Shown in pieces: positions 51,945 through 60,411 of a DNA stretch of 64,000 nucleotides. The notes under the pieces are model-generated. The model did no database searches. It was given only the letters and a program-made list of their open reading frames with translations, and was not told the origin of the DNA. The position numbers were made by a program, and so were the translations under genes. Position 1 is the first letter of the stretch. Every line of letters begins with the position of its first letter. This DNA comes from Salegentibacter_A chungangensis (GTDB lineage: Bacteria; Bacteroidota; Bacteroidia; Flavobacteriales; Flavobacteriaceae), in assembly GCF_042678405.1 (NCBI RefSeq), contig NZ_JBHTLI010000001.1, positions 744,001-808,000 of the forward strand, read 5' to 3'.

Positions 51945-52168
51945 AAAAATTAATTTGTGGGGTTCCCGACCCCGGTTATTAATAAGGCTGCAAAGATACT
52001 ACATTTTTCTAATTTACAAGCGGTTGAAAAGAAAATTATCTCCGGCAATACCACTCGTGCCAATTTCAAATCTTTAAGTGTTAAAGTCCAAAAATTATGA
52101 TGGTTTTATGCAGAATTGTGAGGGGCTTGTTAAAAGCAGTTAATTAGTGCTAAACCCTGTTAAATAGG

Positions 52169-52199
52169 TTGTTAGCCTTGATGTTAGGCGGTATCTTTA
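52169..52199 (+). promoter_or_regulatory. Predicted promoter of the DUF2383 protein
   Basis: TTG (52169-52171), a 20-nt spacer, then TATCTTTA (52192-52199), one mismatch from the -7 consensus, 39 nt before the start codon. Confidence 0.5.
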
Positions 52200-52238
52200 G
52201 AGTGAAAAAGAAATTGAAAAAAACCATAAAAAATTGCT

Positions 52239-52685
52239 ATGAAATATTCAGAAAAAGTATCTAAAATGCTAAATGAACTTCTGGAAAAGAACTATGATGC
52301 CGAAAAAGGTTACAAGTTCGCTGCAGAGAATGTCGAGAGTTCAGAGCTGCGATCCTTTTTTGAAGAGCGGGCAAGTGAGCGTTATGATTTTGGTCACGAG
52401 TTAAAGGAGGAGATAAGAAATTTTGGAGAGGCTCCGGAAAAGGGCACGAGTCTTAAAGGAGATGCTCACCGCACCTGGATGAACTTAAAAGCAAGCGTGA
52501 GCGGGAATAAGGAAGAAGCTGTGCTTGAAGAGGCAGTAAGGGGTGAAAAAGCCGCCGTAGAGGAATATGAAGAAGTGCTGAAGGATACCGATATTCCGCC
52601 TTCTACAGCTAACATCCTTTTAAAGCAGAAAAATGCCATTGTGGCATCACTTAATAAAGTAAAAAGTTTAGAACACCAGAGGTAA
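52239..52685 (+). CDS. DUF2383 (PA2169-type) four-helix-bundle protein
   Basis: 148 residues, almost entirely helical, resembling the PA2169/DUF2383 ferritin-like family. Visible pieces are KMLNELLEKNYDAEKGYKFAAENV, LRSFFEERASERYDFGHELKEEI, HRTWMNLKASVSGNKEEAVLEEAVRGEKAAVEEYEEVL and the C-terminal IVASLNKVK. Spaced Glu and His residues could bind metal. Members are often stress-induced, but the role is not established. It has its own promoter and terminator. Confidence 0.87.
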   Translation: MKYSEKVSKMLNELLEKNYDAEKGYKFAAENVESSELRSFFEERASERYDFGHELKEEIRNFGEAPEKGTSLKGDAHRTWMNLKASVSGNKEEAVLEEAVRGEKAAVEEYEEVLKDTDIPPSTANILLKQKNAIVASLNKVKSLEHQR

Positions 52686-52764
52686 TTAGTTGAAAAAAGT
52701 ACTAAACTTAAGATGCGAACTGATGTTTGATTGAAATAGTAGTAGTTTTAGTGTTCGTATCAGG

Positions 52765-52807
52765 CCTCACAAATAAGTGCTTCGGTAACTGTTTGTGAGG
52801 TTTTTTT
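52765..52807 (+). terminator. Rho-independent terminator of the DUF2383 gene
   Basis: CCTCACAAA (52765-52773) pairs perfectly with TTTGTGAGG (52792-52800), followed by seven T. Confidence 0.9.
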
Positions 52808-52953
52808 GTGCTCTTTTTCGTCGTTAATAATTCCTTAAAACTTTCCTTTACAACGGCTGAAATAATACTTATTTTAGTCGCCCGGACAATGTTTTGTTCG
52901 TCCTGTTTTTAGTAGCCTCATTCCCAACTGGGAGCCTTAATAACCTTGACTGC

Positions 52954-55900
52954 ATGTACTTAATTTTTGATACCGAAACCACCGGATTGCCTAAGCGCTG
53001 GAACGCACCTTTAACCGATTCAGATAACTGGCCACGATGCATACAAATAGCCTGGCAGTTACATGATGAAATGGGCAGGCTTATCGAAAGTCAGGATTAC
53101 CTGGTGAAACCGGAAGGATTCAACATTCCTTATGATGCCGAGAAAGTACACGGCATTTCTACCGAGCTTGCAGAGGAAGAAGGTGTGGCTCTGCAGGAGG
53201 TGCTGGAGAAGTTTGAGATTGCACTCGGGAAGTCTAAATTCATAGTGGGTCAGAATGTAGGTTTTGATGTGAATATTATGGGTGCGGAGTTCCACCGTGA
53301 ACGAATGGGAAATACGCTTCAGGAAAAACCGGTTCTGGATACCTGTACGGAGAAGACCGCTGAAATGTGCCGAATCCCGGGAGGCCGTGGAGGAAAATTT
53401 AAATTGCCAACTCTTACCGAACTACACGAGCATCTGTTTGGGGAAGCCTTTGGGGAAGCCCATAACGCTACTGCCGATGTTGAGGCTACTACACGCTGTT
53501 TTCTGGAACTGATAAGACAAAGGGTATACAGCCTGGAAGAACTTGATGTTCCTGCAGATTATTTCGAGAGTTTCTCAAGAGAGAATCCGCAGCCGATAGA
53601 ACTTATCGGGTTAAAGCACATTAATCTTAAGAAAGCTTCCGAAAAAATAAGGAAAAGGATTCAGCAGCAACAGCCTTCTGATGAGATTACGACCGAAGAG
53701 ATCGAGGAGAATCTTGAAAAACTTGATGAGGTTCCTTTTGCACATTTACATAATCATTCCCAGTTCTCAGTATTGCAATCTACCATTAGTATAAAAGATC
53801 TGGTTGATGCCGCGGCGGAAGAAAATATGCCGGCAGTGGCCCTGACCGATCACGCGAATATGATGGGAGCTTTTCATTTCGTAAAAGAGGTGGGAGCTTA
53901 TAATAAATCGGTAAAAGAAAAGAACGAAGCTGCGCTTGCGGAAGGGAAACCGGCAGAAGCCAAAGAACTGAAAGCTATTGTGGGGTGTGAGTTCTTTGTT
54001 TGTGAGAATCATAAAGACAAAAGCCGAAAGGATAACGGATATCAGATCGTGATGCTCGCCAAAAACAAGAAGGGCTATCACAACCTGGCAAAACTGTCCT
54101 CTATAGCCTATACTGATGGGTTCTATTATGTGCCTCGTATAGATAAGGAGGTAATTAAGCAATATAAGGAAGATCTGATTGTACTCACCGGAAACCTTTA
54201 CGGGGAAGTGCCAAGCAAGGTGCTGAATGTTGGAGAAAAGCAGGCAGAAGAAGCTTTGCTGTGGTGGAAAGAAGAGTTCGGGGAAGACCTGTATATTGAG
54301 ATTATGCGTCACGACCAGGAAGATGAAAACAGGGTGAACGAGGTGCTGGTCAATTTTTCGAAGAAACATGATGTAAAGCTGGTCGCATCCAACAACACCT
54401 ATTACTGGAAACAGGAAGACGCCAATGCTCACGATATTCTGCTTTGTGTTAAGGATGGGGAGAAACAGGCGACACCTATAGGAAGAGGGCGCGGATACAG
54501 GTACGGGCTTCCAAACCAGGAATATTATTTTAAGTCAGCCGAAGAAATGAAAGATCTCTTTAAGGATCTTCCGGATGCCATTTCGAATATTAAAGAAGTT
54601 ATAGATAAGGTCGAGCCATTTGAACTTGCCCGTGATGTCCTGCTTCCTGCGTTTACCATTCCTGAGAAATTCCTGGTGGAAGAAGATAATGAAGATGGCG
54701 GAAAAAGAGGGGAGAATGCTTACCTAAAGCATATCACCTATGAAGGTGCGAAAAAGCGTTACGGGGAGATCACTCCGGATATTAAAGAAAGGCTGGACTT
54801 TGAGCTGTCGGTAATTGAAAATACAGGATACCCGGGGTACTTCCTTATTGTAGAAGACTTTATAAGGGAAGCCAGGAATATGGATGTTTCGGTGGGGCCG
54901 GGAAGGGGTTCTGCAGCCGGTTCGGCGGTGGCTTATTGTCTTGGGATCACCAATATCGACCCTATTAAATATGATCTCCTGTTTGAGCGTTTTCTGAATC
55001 CGGATCGTGTGAGTATGCCCGATATCGATATTGACTTTGATGATGAAGGGCGTAGCCGTGTTATGGATTATGTGATCGAAAAATACGGGGCCAACCAGGT
55101 GGCGCAAATCATCACTTACGGTACTATGGCGGCTAAATCCTCGATCAGGGATACGGCAAGGGTTCTGGATCTTCCGCTGAGTGAAGCCGACAGAATCGCG
55201 AAACTTATCCCGAACACCAAGCTCGGGAAGATCTTCTCTATGGACGAGAAAGCAATAAAGAGCAAGTTCAGAAGCGAAGAGGTAGAAAAAATAAACGAAT
55301 TACTCAATATATCGGAAGGGAACGACCTGGAGGCGCAAACCGTCAACCAGGCGCGGGTGTTGGAAGGATCGGTTAGAAATACCGGAATTCACGCCTGTGG
55401 GGTGATCATTACCCCGAGTGATATCACCAACTATGTGCCGGTATCTGTAGCTAAGGATTCAGATCTTTATGTGACGCAGTTCGATAACTCGGTAGTGGAA
55501 AACGCAGGGCTGCTAAAAATGGACTTCCTGGGGCTGAAGACCCTTACCCTTATAAAGGATACGGTGAAGATCGTAAAAGGAAGACACAATATAGATCTTG
55601 ACCCGGATAGTTTCCCTCTTGATGATGAAGAGACCTACAAGCTTTTTCAGAGAGGGGAAACGGTAGGGATATTCCAGTACGAATCTCCGGGAATGCAGAA
55701 GCACATGAAGGATCTGAAGCCAACGGTTTTTGATGACCTTATTGCGATGAACGCCTTGTACCGTCCCGGACCAATGGAATATATCCCGAGTTTTATTGCA
55801 CGTAAACACGGGGAAGAGGAGATAGTATATGACCTTCCCGATATGGAAGAGTATCTGCAGGAAACCTACGGGATCACAGTATACCAGGAGCAGGTGATGC

Positions 55901-57342
55901 TGCTTTCCCAGAAACTCGCAGGTTTTTCCAAGGGTGAAGCCGATATGCTGCGTAAAGCGATGGGGAAAAAGATCTTTGCTTTACTGGAACAATTAAAACC
56001 GAAATTCCTTGACGGAGGGGAAGAAAAAGGCCACCCGAGAGAGGTGCTTGAGAAGATATGGAAAGACTGGGAAGCTTTTGCCTCTTATGCATTTAACAAA
56101 TCTCACTCTACCTGTTATGCCTGGATCGCCTACCAGACGGCTTACCTGAAAGCCCATTATCCTGCCGAATATATGGCTGCCGTGCTTTCCAATAATATGA
56201 ATGACATCAAGCAGGTGACCTTCTTTATGGAAGAGTGTAAGCGAATGAAACTGGATGTATTGGGGCCTGATGTAAACGAATCTTACTATAAATTCTCCGT
56301 AAATAAAGATTATGCTGTTCGTTTTGGAATGGGAGCGATTAAAGGAGTTGGAGCAGGAGCCGTGGCGACCATTGTTGAAAACAGGAAGACCGAGGCGGGA
56401 CCATACCGCTCCATTTTCGATATGGCAAAACGTATAGATTTGCGTGCTGCAAATAAAAAGGCTTTTGAGAACCTTGCGCTTGCCGGAGGTTTTGATGGCT
56501 TTGGGGGCACCCACCGTGCCCAGTATTTCCACGATGAAGGGGACGGATTGAGCTTTCTCGAAAAGGTGATAAAATACGCCGCGAAATTCCAGGAAAACCA
56601 GAATTCTTCACAGGTAAGCCTTTTCGGCGAAGCCAGTGAAGTGCAGATCCCGGAGCCTACCGTGCCGCCTTGTGAAGAATGGGGTACCATGGAGAAACTA
56701 AGAAGGGAGCGGGAAGTGGTAGGAGTCTATATTTCGGGCCACCCGCTGGACGATTTTAAATTTGAGATGCAGTATTTCTGTAACGGCTCTCTTGCCGATT
56801 TTGAAGATCTTGAGAAGATAGTTAACCGTGAGATTTCCTTTGGCGGGGTGATTAGCGATGTGCAGCATCGTACCTCGAAAATGGGAAAAGGCTGGGCGGC
56901 TTTTACGGTTGAAGATTATACAAATACCTATGAGTTCAGGATGTTTGGGGAAGAGTATCTTAAATTCAGGCATTTTCTGGTGTCAAACTCCTTTGTGCAT
57001 ATCAAGGCTTTTATAAAAGAAGGCTGGACCAATAAAGAGACAGGGAAGAAAGGAGAACCCAGAATTCAGTTCAACACATTCCAGTTGCTGCACGATGTGA
57101 TGGATACTTATGCCAAGAAATTAACTATTCAGTTAGATATAAACGATCTGCACGAAGAACGGATCTCCTTGTTGAAAGATGTCTTCAGAACGCACCGCGG
57201 GGACCATAAACTGAACTTTGTGGTGTATGAGATGAAAGAGCAGGTGAAACTGCATATGCCCAGCCGAAAACAGAAGGTAAAGATCTCACAGGAGTTACTG
57301 GAAACCCTGGAAGCAGAGCAGGTGGTTTATAAGCTCAATTAG
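52954..57342 (+). CDS. dnaE: DNA polymerase III alpha subunit with fused 3'-5' exonuclease
   Basis: 1462 residues from the ATG at 52954. Residues about 1-190 form a DnaQ-like proofreading exonuclease: FDTETTG (Asp and Glu), FIVGQNVGFDVNIM, and HNATADVEATTRCF (His and Asp). Next is the PHP domain (HLHNHSQFSVL about 264; LTDHANMMG), then the polymerase with the catalytic Asp motif PDIDIDFDD (about 688) and GRGSAAGSAVAYCLGI. The tail has helix-hairpin-helix and OB parts (ISFGGVISDVQHRTSKMGKGWAAFTVED). The exonuclease keeps all metal ligands. An in-frame TTG at 52894 would add 20 residues and is rejected. This layout is found in Bacteroidota DnaE. Confidence 0.96.
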   Translation: MYLIFDTETTGLPKRWNAPLTDSDNWPRCIQIAWQLHDEMGRLIESQDYLVKPEGFNIPYDAEKVHGISTELAEEEGVALQEVLEKFEIALGKSKFIVGQNVGFDVNIMGAEFHRERMGNTLQEKPVLDTCTEKTAEMCRIPGGRGGKFKLPTLTELHEHLFGEAFGEAHNATADVEATTRCFLELIRQRVYSLEELDVPADYFESFSRENPQPIELIGLKHINLKKASEKIRKRIQQQQPSDEITTEEIEENLEKLDEVPFAHLHNHSQFSVLQSTISIKDLVDAAAEENMPAVALTDHANMMGAFHFVKEVGAYNKSVKEKNEAALAEGKPAEAKELKAIVGCEFFVCENHKDKSRKDNGYQIVMLAKNKKGYHNLAKLSSIAYTDGFYYVPRIDKEVIKQYKEDLIVLTGNLYGEVPSKVLNVGEKQAEEALLWWKEEFGEDLYIEIMRHDQEDENRVNEVLVNFSKKHDVKLVASNNTYYWKQEDANAHDILLCVKDGEKQATPIGRGRGYRYGLPNQEYYFKSAEEMKDLFKDLPDAISNIKEVIDKVEPFELARDVLLPAFTIPEKFLVEEDNEDGGKRGENAYLKHITYEGAKKRYGEITPDIKERLDFELSVIENTGYPGYFLIVEDFIREARNMDVSVGPGRGSAAGSAVAYCLGITNIDPIKYDLLFERFLNPDRVSMPDIDIDFDDEGRSRVMDYVIEKYGANQVAQIITYGTMAAKSSIRDTARVLDLPLSEADRIAKLIPNTKLGKIFSMDEKAIKSKFRSEEVEKINELLNISEGNDLEAQTVNQARVLEGSVRNTGIHACGVIITPSDITNYVPVSVAKDSDLYVTQFDNSVVENAGLLKMDFLGLKTLTLIKDTVKIVKGRHNIDLDPDSFPLDDEETYKLFQRGETVGIFQYESPGMQKHMKDLKPTVFDDLIAMNALYRPGPMEYIPSFIARKHGEEEIVYDLPDMEEYLQETYGITVYQEQVMLLSQKLAGFSKGEADMLRKAMGKKIFALLEQLKPKFLDGGEEKGHPREVLEKIWKDWEAFASYAFNKSHSTCYAWIAYQTAYLKAHYPAEYMAAVLSNNMNDIKQVTFFMEECKRMKLDVLGPDVNESYYKFSVNKDYAVRFGMGAIKGVGAGAVATIVENRKTEAGPYRSIFDMAKRIDLRAANKKAFENLALAGGFDGFGGTHRAQYFHDEGDGLSFLEKVIKYAAKFQENQNSSQVSLFGEASEVQIPEPTVPPCEEWGTMEKLRREREVVGVYISGHPLDDFKFEMQYFCNGSLADFEDLEKIVNREISFGGVISDVQHRTSKMGKGWAAFTVEDYTNTYEFRMFGEEYLKFRHFLVSNSFVHIKAFIKEGWTNKETGKKGEPRIQFNTFQLLHDVMDTYAKKLTIQLDINDLHEERISLLKDVFRTHRGDHKLNFVVYEMKEQVKLHMPSRKQKVKISQELLETLEAEQVVYKLN

Positions 57343-57397
57343 AGGTGATTTCCCTGTTGGAAATGAGCTGTTGAGCAGAGCTGAATTTTTACGGGCA

Positions 57398-57480
57398 GGG
57401 ATTGAGGCGAGCTACCCCGCCTGACCGCTGGAAGGCGTGTAGCGCCGAAAGCCCGGTCGCAGCGCAGCGCAGGGCCCGCC
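57398..57480. repeat. GC-rich intergenic element resembling a dispersed flavobacterial repeat
   Basis: This stretch is much richer in G+C than its surroundings and contains nested short inverted repeats (GGCG...CGCC; GCCCGG...GGGCCC region), with the block GAAAGCCCGG in the middle. It reads like the intergenic repeat elements scattered through flavobacterial genomes, which commonly carry an AGCCCGACC-like core. Only one copy is in the window, so repeat status is inference. Confidence 0.4.
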
Positions 57481-57521
57481 GCATAAAACCACACAATGTG
57501 GGCATAACTAAATATAATACC

Positions 57522-57549
57522 TTGATTGTAAGGAAAGCAAAAATATTTG
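57522..57549 (+). promoter_or_regulatory. Predicted trxA promoter
   Basis: TTG (57522-57524), a 17-nt spacer, then AATATTTG (57542-57549), one mismatch from TAnnTTTG; about 51 nt before the start. Confidence 0.5.
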
Positions 57550-57599
57550 ACTAATTTTACGCATTGTTGAAAAAAATAAGAATTTAAAACAGATACATT

Positions 57600-57917
57600 A
57601 TGGCTATTGAAATAACTGATGCAACTTTTGAAGAACAAGTGTTGAAAAGCGAGAAACCAGTAATGGTTGATTTTTGGGCTGCGTGGTGCGGACCTTGTAG
57701 AATGGTTGGACCGATCATAGACGAGATCAGCCAGGAATATGACGGGAAAGCGGTAGTTGGAAAACTTGATGTTGACGCTAACCAGGAATTCGCTGCTAAA
57801 TACGGAGTTAGAAACATCCCTACGGTGCTTATTTTCCAAAACGGAGAGGTAGTAGGTCGTCAGGTAGGTGTTGCTCCAAAGAACACTTATGCGGAAGCAC
57901 TTAATGAGTTGCTATAG
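57600..57917 (+). CDS. trxA: Thioredoxin
   Basis: 105 residues with the active site WCGPC (Cys30 and Cys33), cis-Pro in RNIPTVLIF and a C-terminal GVAPKNTYAEALNELL helix. It reduces protein disulfides in the cytoplasm. Classical full-length thioredoxin, in contrast to the single-cysteine protein at 15468. Its own promoter and terminator are visible. Confidence 0.98.
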   Translation: MAIEITDATFEEQVLKSEKPVMVDFWAAWCGPCRMVGPIIDEISQEYDGKAVVGKLDVDANQEFAAKYGVRNIPTVLIFQNGEVVGRQVGVAPKNTYAEALNELL

Positions 57918-57956
57918 TACGTAGCAAAAACATATTCCTTTAAAGGAGAAAAGAAA

Positions 57957-57987
57957 AAGGCCCGGTGAATTCCGGGTCTTTTTTTGC
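57957..57987 (+). terminator. Rho-independent terminator of trxA
   Basis: GCCCGG...CCGGGT stem (starting 57961) followed by TTTTTTT. Confidence 0.88.
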
Positions 57988-58050
57988 TTAAATATTTCTG
58001 ATGGCTTAAAAAATAGTATTTTTAGTAATTCGGATAAATTTTGACCCGGG

Positions 58051-58983
58051 ATGGATCTTCAACAGGAAATACATAAAGGCGGTGGTTTTACCAATCTCGA
58101 CCTGCTTGCCAGACAGGTGGTGGAGGGGTATATCTCCGGAATTCATAAGAGCCCCTTTCACGGGTTCTCTGCTGAATTTGCCGAACATAAGATCTACAAT
58201 AACGGGGAAAGCACCAAGCATATCGACTGGAAGCTCTTTGCCAAGACCGATAAACTCTACACCAAACGTTACGAAGAGGAGACTAACCTAAGGTGCCATT
58301 TTATAATCGATAATTCGGCTTCCATGCATTACCCGAAAATGGGAAGGCAAAGCATAGATTCTCTGAACAAGATCGGATTTTCTGCATTGGCTACGGCCGG
58401 AATTATGCAGATCCTGAAGCGTCAGCGCGATGCTATGGGGCTTAGCATCTATAGCGATGAATTCGAATTCTACGCACCTGAAAAAGGAAGCGAGAGGCAC
58501 TATTATATGCTGATAAACGCCCTGAACGAAATGAGCGAACGGAAGGTGCAGCAAAAAAGTACCAACACTTATAAGTTTTTGCATCAGATCGCGGAGAAGC
58601 TGAAGCGGCGCTCACTGGTATTCCTGTTTACCGATATGTTCCAGGCCGACGCCGAAGAGGCTGAGCTTTTTGAGGCCTTAAGGCATCTTAAATACAATAA
58701 ACATGAAGTGGTGCTTTTTCATGTGACCGATAAAAAGAGGGAGCTTAGCTTTGAATTTGATAACCGGCCCCGCAGGTTCACCGATGTGGAGACCGGGGAA
58801 CAGATCGATCTTTTTTCAGATAATATCAGGGAAAATTACCGGGAAGCACTTGAAAAATATGTTTCTGCTCTCAAGCTGGAATGTGCGAAATATAAGATAA
58901 GCTATGTGGCGGCAGATGTGCAGGAGAAATTCGATAGAATTCTCACAGCATATATGATTGAAAGACAAAAGTTTGGCGGGTAG
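58051..58983 (+). CDS. DUF58 domain protein
   Basis: The 310-residue cytoplasmic protein belongs to DUF58: SPFHGFSAEFAEHKIYNNGESTKHIDWKLFAKTDKLYTKRYEEETNLRCHFIIDNSASMHYP. Here IIDNSASM resembles the MIDAS-like DxSxS motif of a von Willebrand A fold. DUF58 proteins often pair with MoxR AAA ATPases and VWA proteins (BatA/B), but no moxR gene is adjacent in the window. The precise role is unknown. Confidence 0.88.
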   Translation: MDLQQEIHKGGGFTNLDLLARQVVEGYISGIHKSPFHGFSAEFAEHKIYNNGESTKHIDWKLFAKTDKLYTKRYEEETNLRCHFIIDNSASMHYPKMGRQSIDSLNKIGFSALATAGIMQILKRQRDAMGLSIYSDEFEFYAPEKGSERHYYMLINALNEMSERKVQQKSTNTYKFLHQIAEKLKRRSLVFLFTDMFQADAEEAELFEALRHLKYNKHEVVLFHVTDKKRELSFEFDNRPRRFTDVETGEQIDLFSDNIRENYREALEKYVSALKLECAKYKISYVAADVQEKFDRILTAYMIERQKFGG

Positions 58984-59017
58984 CCGAAAAAATAGATGAA
59001 AATTTCTGAAAAAAAGG

Positions 59018-59048
59018 TTTGTGTAATTTAAAAAGGGTGGTATATTTG
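59018..59048 (+). promoter_or_regulatory. Promoter of tRNA-Asp
   Basis: TTTG (59018-59021), a 19-nt spacer, then TATATTTG (59041-59048), an exact -7 match, 18 nt before the tRNA. Same arrangement as at rplU. Confidence 0.82.
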
Positions 59049-59066
59049 CCCTCGCAATAACGCAAC

Positions 59067-59140
59067 GGTCTGGTAGTTCAGTTGGTTAGAATACCTGCCT
59101 GTCACGCAGGGGGTCGCGAGTTCGAGTCTCGTCCAGACCG
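59067..59140 (+). tRNA. tRNA-Asp, anticodon GTC
   Basis: Acceptor stem GGTCTGG (59067-59073) pairs with CCAGACC (59133-59139), discriminator G. The anticodon stem CCTGC/GCAGG encloses loop CTGTCAC with anticodon GTC. The T-arm has GTTCGAGTC. CCA is not encoded. All canonical elements are present. Confidence 0.98.
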
Positions 59141-59154
59141 CAAAATTGCAGAAG

Positions 59155-59183
59155 AAAGCTCCTCTATTTGGGGGGCTTTTTTT
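59155..59183 (+). terminator. Terminator of tRNA-Asp
   Basis: AAAGCTCCTC (59155-59164) pairs with GGGGGGCTTT with wobble pairs, followed by a T-run. Confidence 0.8.
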
Positions 59184-59232
59184 GGCGCCAAAGATTAGTT
59201 GTGTTGTTTGTCCCAAGAGATTGGGATGTGTA

Positions 59233-59276
59233 GTTAGCCCTTGAAATTCCTGCCTTTGCAGGAAGCTTTGGCTAAC
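59233..59276. other. Strong nested hairpin downstream of tRNA-Asp
   Basis: GTTAGCC (59233-59239) pairs with GGCTAAC (59270-59276), and inside it TTCCTGC (59047+200, i.e. 59247-59253) pairs with GCAGGAA (59258-59264) over a CTTT loop. It lies between the tRNA terminator and another terminator-like hairpin, with no ORF. It may be a small RNA or a repeat. Confidence 0.45.
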
Positions 59277-59282
59277 CAATGA

Positions 59283-59320
59283 GAAGCTTTTTTCCATTGA
59301 ATTGGAAAGAGGCTTTTTTT
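59283..59320 (+). terminator. Second terminator-like hairpin in the tRNA-Asp downstream gap
   Basis: AAGC...TCCA with TGGA...GCTT stem (about 59284-59315) ending in a T-run. Confidence 0.55.
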
Positions 59321-59370
59321 GTTTTTAGACTGAAAGAATTCCGGGTTAAAGTTCTGGAGAAATAAATCCC

Positions 59371-59793
59371 CTATTTTTTATGCCGTAGTTCCTTTAGCTT
59401 TTTCAGCGGTTTTTTCCTGGCGATTATAGCCATACTCAGGGAAACCAAGAGCGAGATCGCGGCAGTGGTTCCAAGGCCTCCGCCATACCCGTCAAAATAT
59501 TCACTGCTGTTTACAAAGAGAACCGAAAAAATGATGCCCGAAAGGCCTAACAGCAGGTAGCTGGAAAGTATCTTCGAAGAGACCATCCCGATAAAACTGG
59601 CCCCGATAAAGACTAAGGGAATATTCCTGGTGAGGTATGTTGAAAGGAGATCGGGGACAAAATAAAAGAAGAGCCCTACCATCAAAGACAGAAGTGACGA
59701 TGCCCGCACTGCTCCCTGTTTAAGCCTGTTATTTACCACGTAGGTCGCAATGGCTGAAACAATTCCCGTTATTATAAGTATCACTGTTTCCAT
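59371..59793 (-). CDS. Small membrane protein, paralogous to its upstream neighbour
   Basis: 140 residues with four to five hydrophobic segments and a basic C-terminus (ARKKPLKKLKELRHKK). The segment FIGASFIGMVSSKIL then FDGYGGGLGTTAAIS matches YCGAFVGMTAPSVAG and FNGFGGKLGTIAFGG in the adjacent protein at 59795, so the two appear to be diverged copies of one fold. I recognise no named family. It starts one base after its neighbour's stop and is surely co-transcribed. Interacting subunits are a reasonable guess. Confidence 0.7.
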   Translation of the reverse strand: METVILIITGIVSAIATYVVNNRLKQGAVRASSLLSLMVGLFFYFVPDLLSTYLTRNIPLVFIGASFIGMVSSKILSSYLLLGLSGIIFSVLFVNSSEYFDGYGGGLGTTAAISLLVSLSMAIIARKKPLKKLKELRHKK

Positions 59794-59794
59794 A

Positions 59795-60346
59795 TCAAAA
59801 GACCAGATAAATTATAGCTGAACTCAGTGCTACCCCGCCGAAGGCTATGGTGCCCAGTTTTCCGCCAAATCCGTTAAAGATGTTTTTAGCCAGGAGGAGA
59901 AAACTCCCCGCGAGGAAACCTGAGAAAATTATAAAACTAAGATTCCCTGCCACCGAAGGAGCCGTCATCCCAACAAATGCACCGCAATAAACCGCGGCGG
60001 GGAACTCTGCAATAATTCCTTGTTTCTTCTTTTTTAAAACTGAAGGCAGGAAAGAAGCGATAGTTCCGGTTGCCCCGGCGGCGATCACCGGCCCAAAGTC
60101 CAGGTTAATGAAATATGATATCACCGCTCCCAGCACCACAAAAAATATCAGGAAAACATCCTTGATGAAGAATTCTTCTTCTTGGCGCGGAGAATTATAA
60201 TAAGCCAGGCTGAGCAAGGCCGATAGTAATAGCAGAAAGCCCAGAAGCAAAGGGGTATCGAATTTCTCGAAGAAGATAGAAAACAGGAAAATGAATTGCA
60301 GCAGGATAAAAATGAAAAATGCCAGCCTTCGGAATATTCTAATCAT
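59795..60346 (-). CDS. Membrane protein, first of the paralogous pair
   Basis: 183 residues from the ATG at 60346, with about six hydrophobic segments. Two N-terminal helices (LAFFIFILLQFIFLFSIFF and LLGFLLLLSALLSLAYY) are followed by the part shared with the next gene, including GAFVGMTAPSVAGN and NGFGGKLGTIAFG. A TTG at 60358 is in frame but lies in the predicted -7 box. Function unknown. The glycine-rich GGxLGT motif in both proteins suggests a common structural or transport role. Confidence 0.7.
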   Translation of the reverse strand: MIRIFRRLAFFIFILLQFIFLFSIFFEKFDTPLLLGFLLLLSALLSLAYYNSPRQEEEFFIKDVFLIFFVVLGAVISYFINLDFGPVIAAGATGTIASFLPSVLKKKKQGIIAEFPAAVYCGAFVGMTAPSVAGNLSFIIFSGFLAGSFLLLAKNIFNGFGGKLGTIAFGGVALSSAIIYLVF

Positions 60347-60355
60347 AACAGGTCG

Positions 60356-60363
60356 CAAAACTA
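60356..60363 (-). promoter_or_regulatory. Predicted -7 box of the paralogous membrane pair
   Basis: Reading leftward, TAGTTTTG matches TAnnTTTG exactly, 9 nt before the ATG at 60346, so the mRNA would be nearly leaderless. Confidence 0.5.
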
Positions 60364-60411
60364 AGGAATTCTAACCTGAAAAAATAAACTCAGCTGTGCC
60401 TGGAAATCCTT

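Noticed and set aside
53767..54432. 221-codon ORF opposite dnaE
   Set aside because: Antisense to conserved polymerase sequence; no domain recognised.
57339..57839. 166-codon leftward ORF across the dnaE-trxA gap and trxA
   Set aside because: Covers trxA in antisense and the GC-rich element; no signal or motif.
59028..59297. 89-codon leftward ORF across tRNA-Asp
   Set aside because: It is antisense to the tRNA; its RLELATPC-like text is the typical false product of translating tRNA genes.
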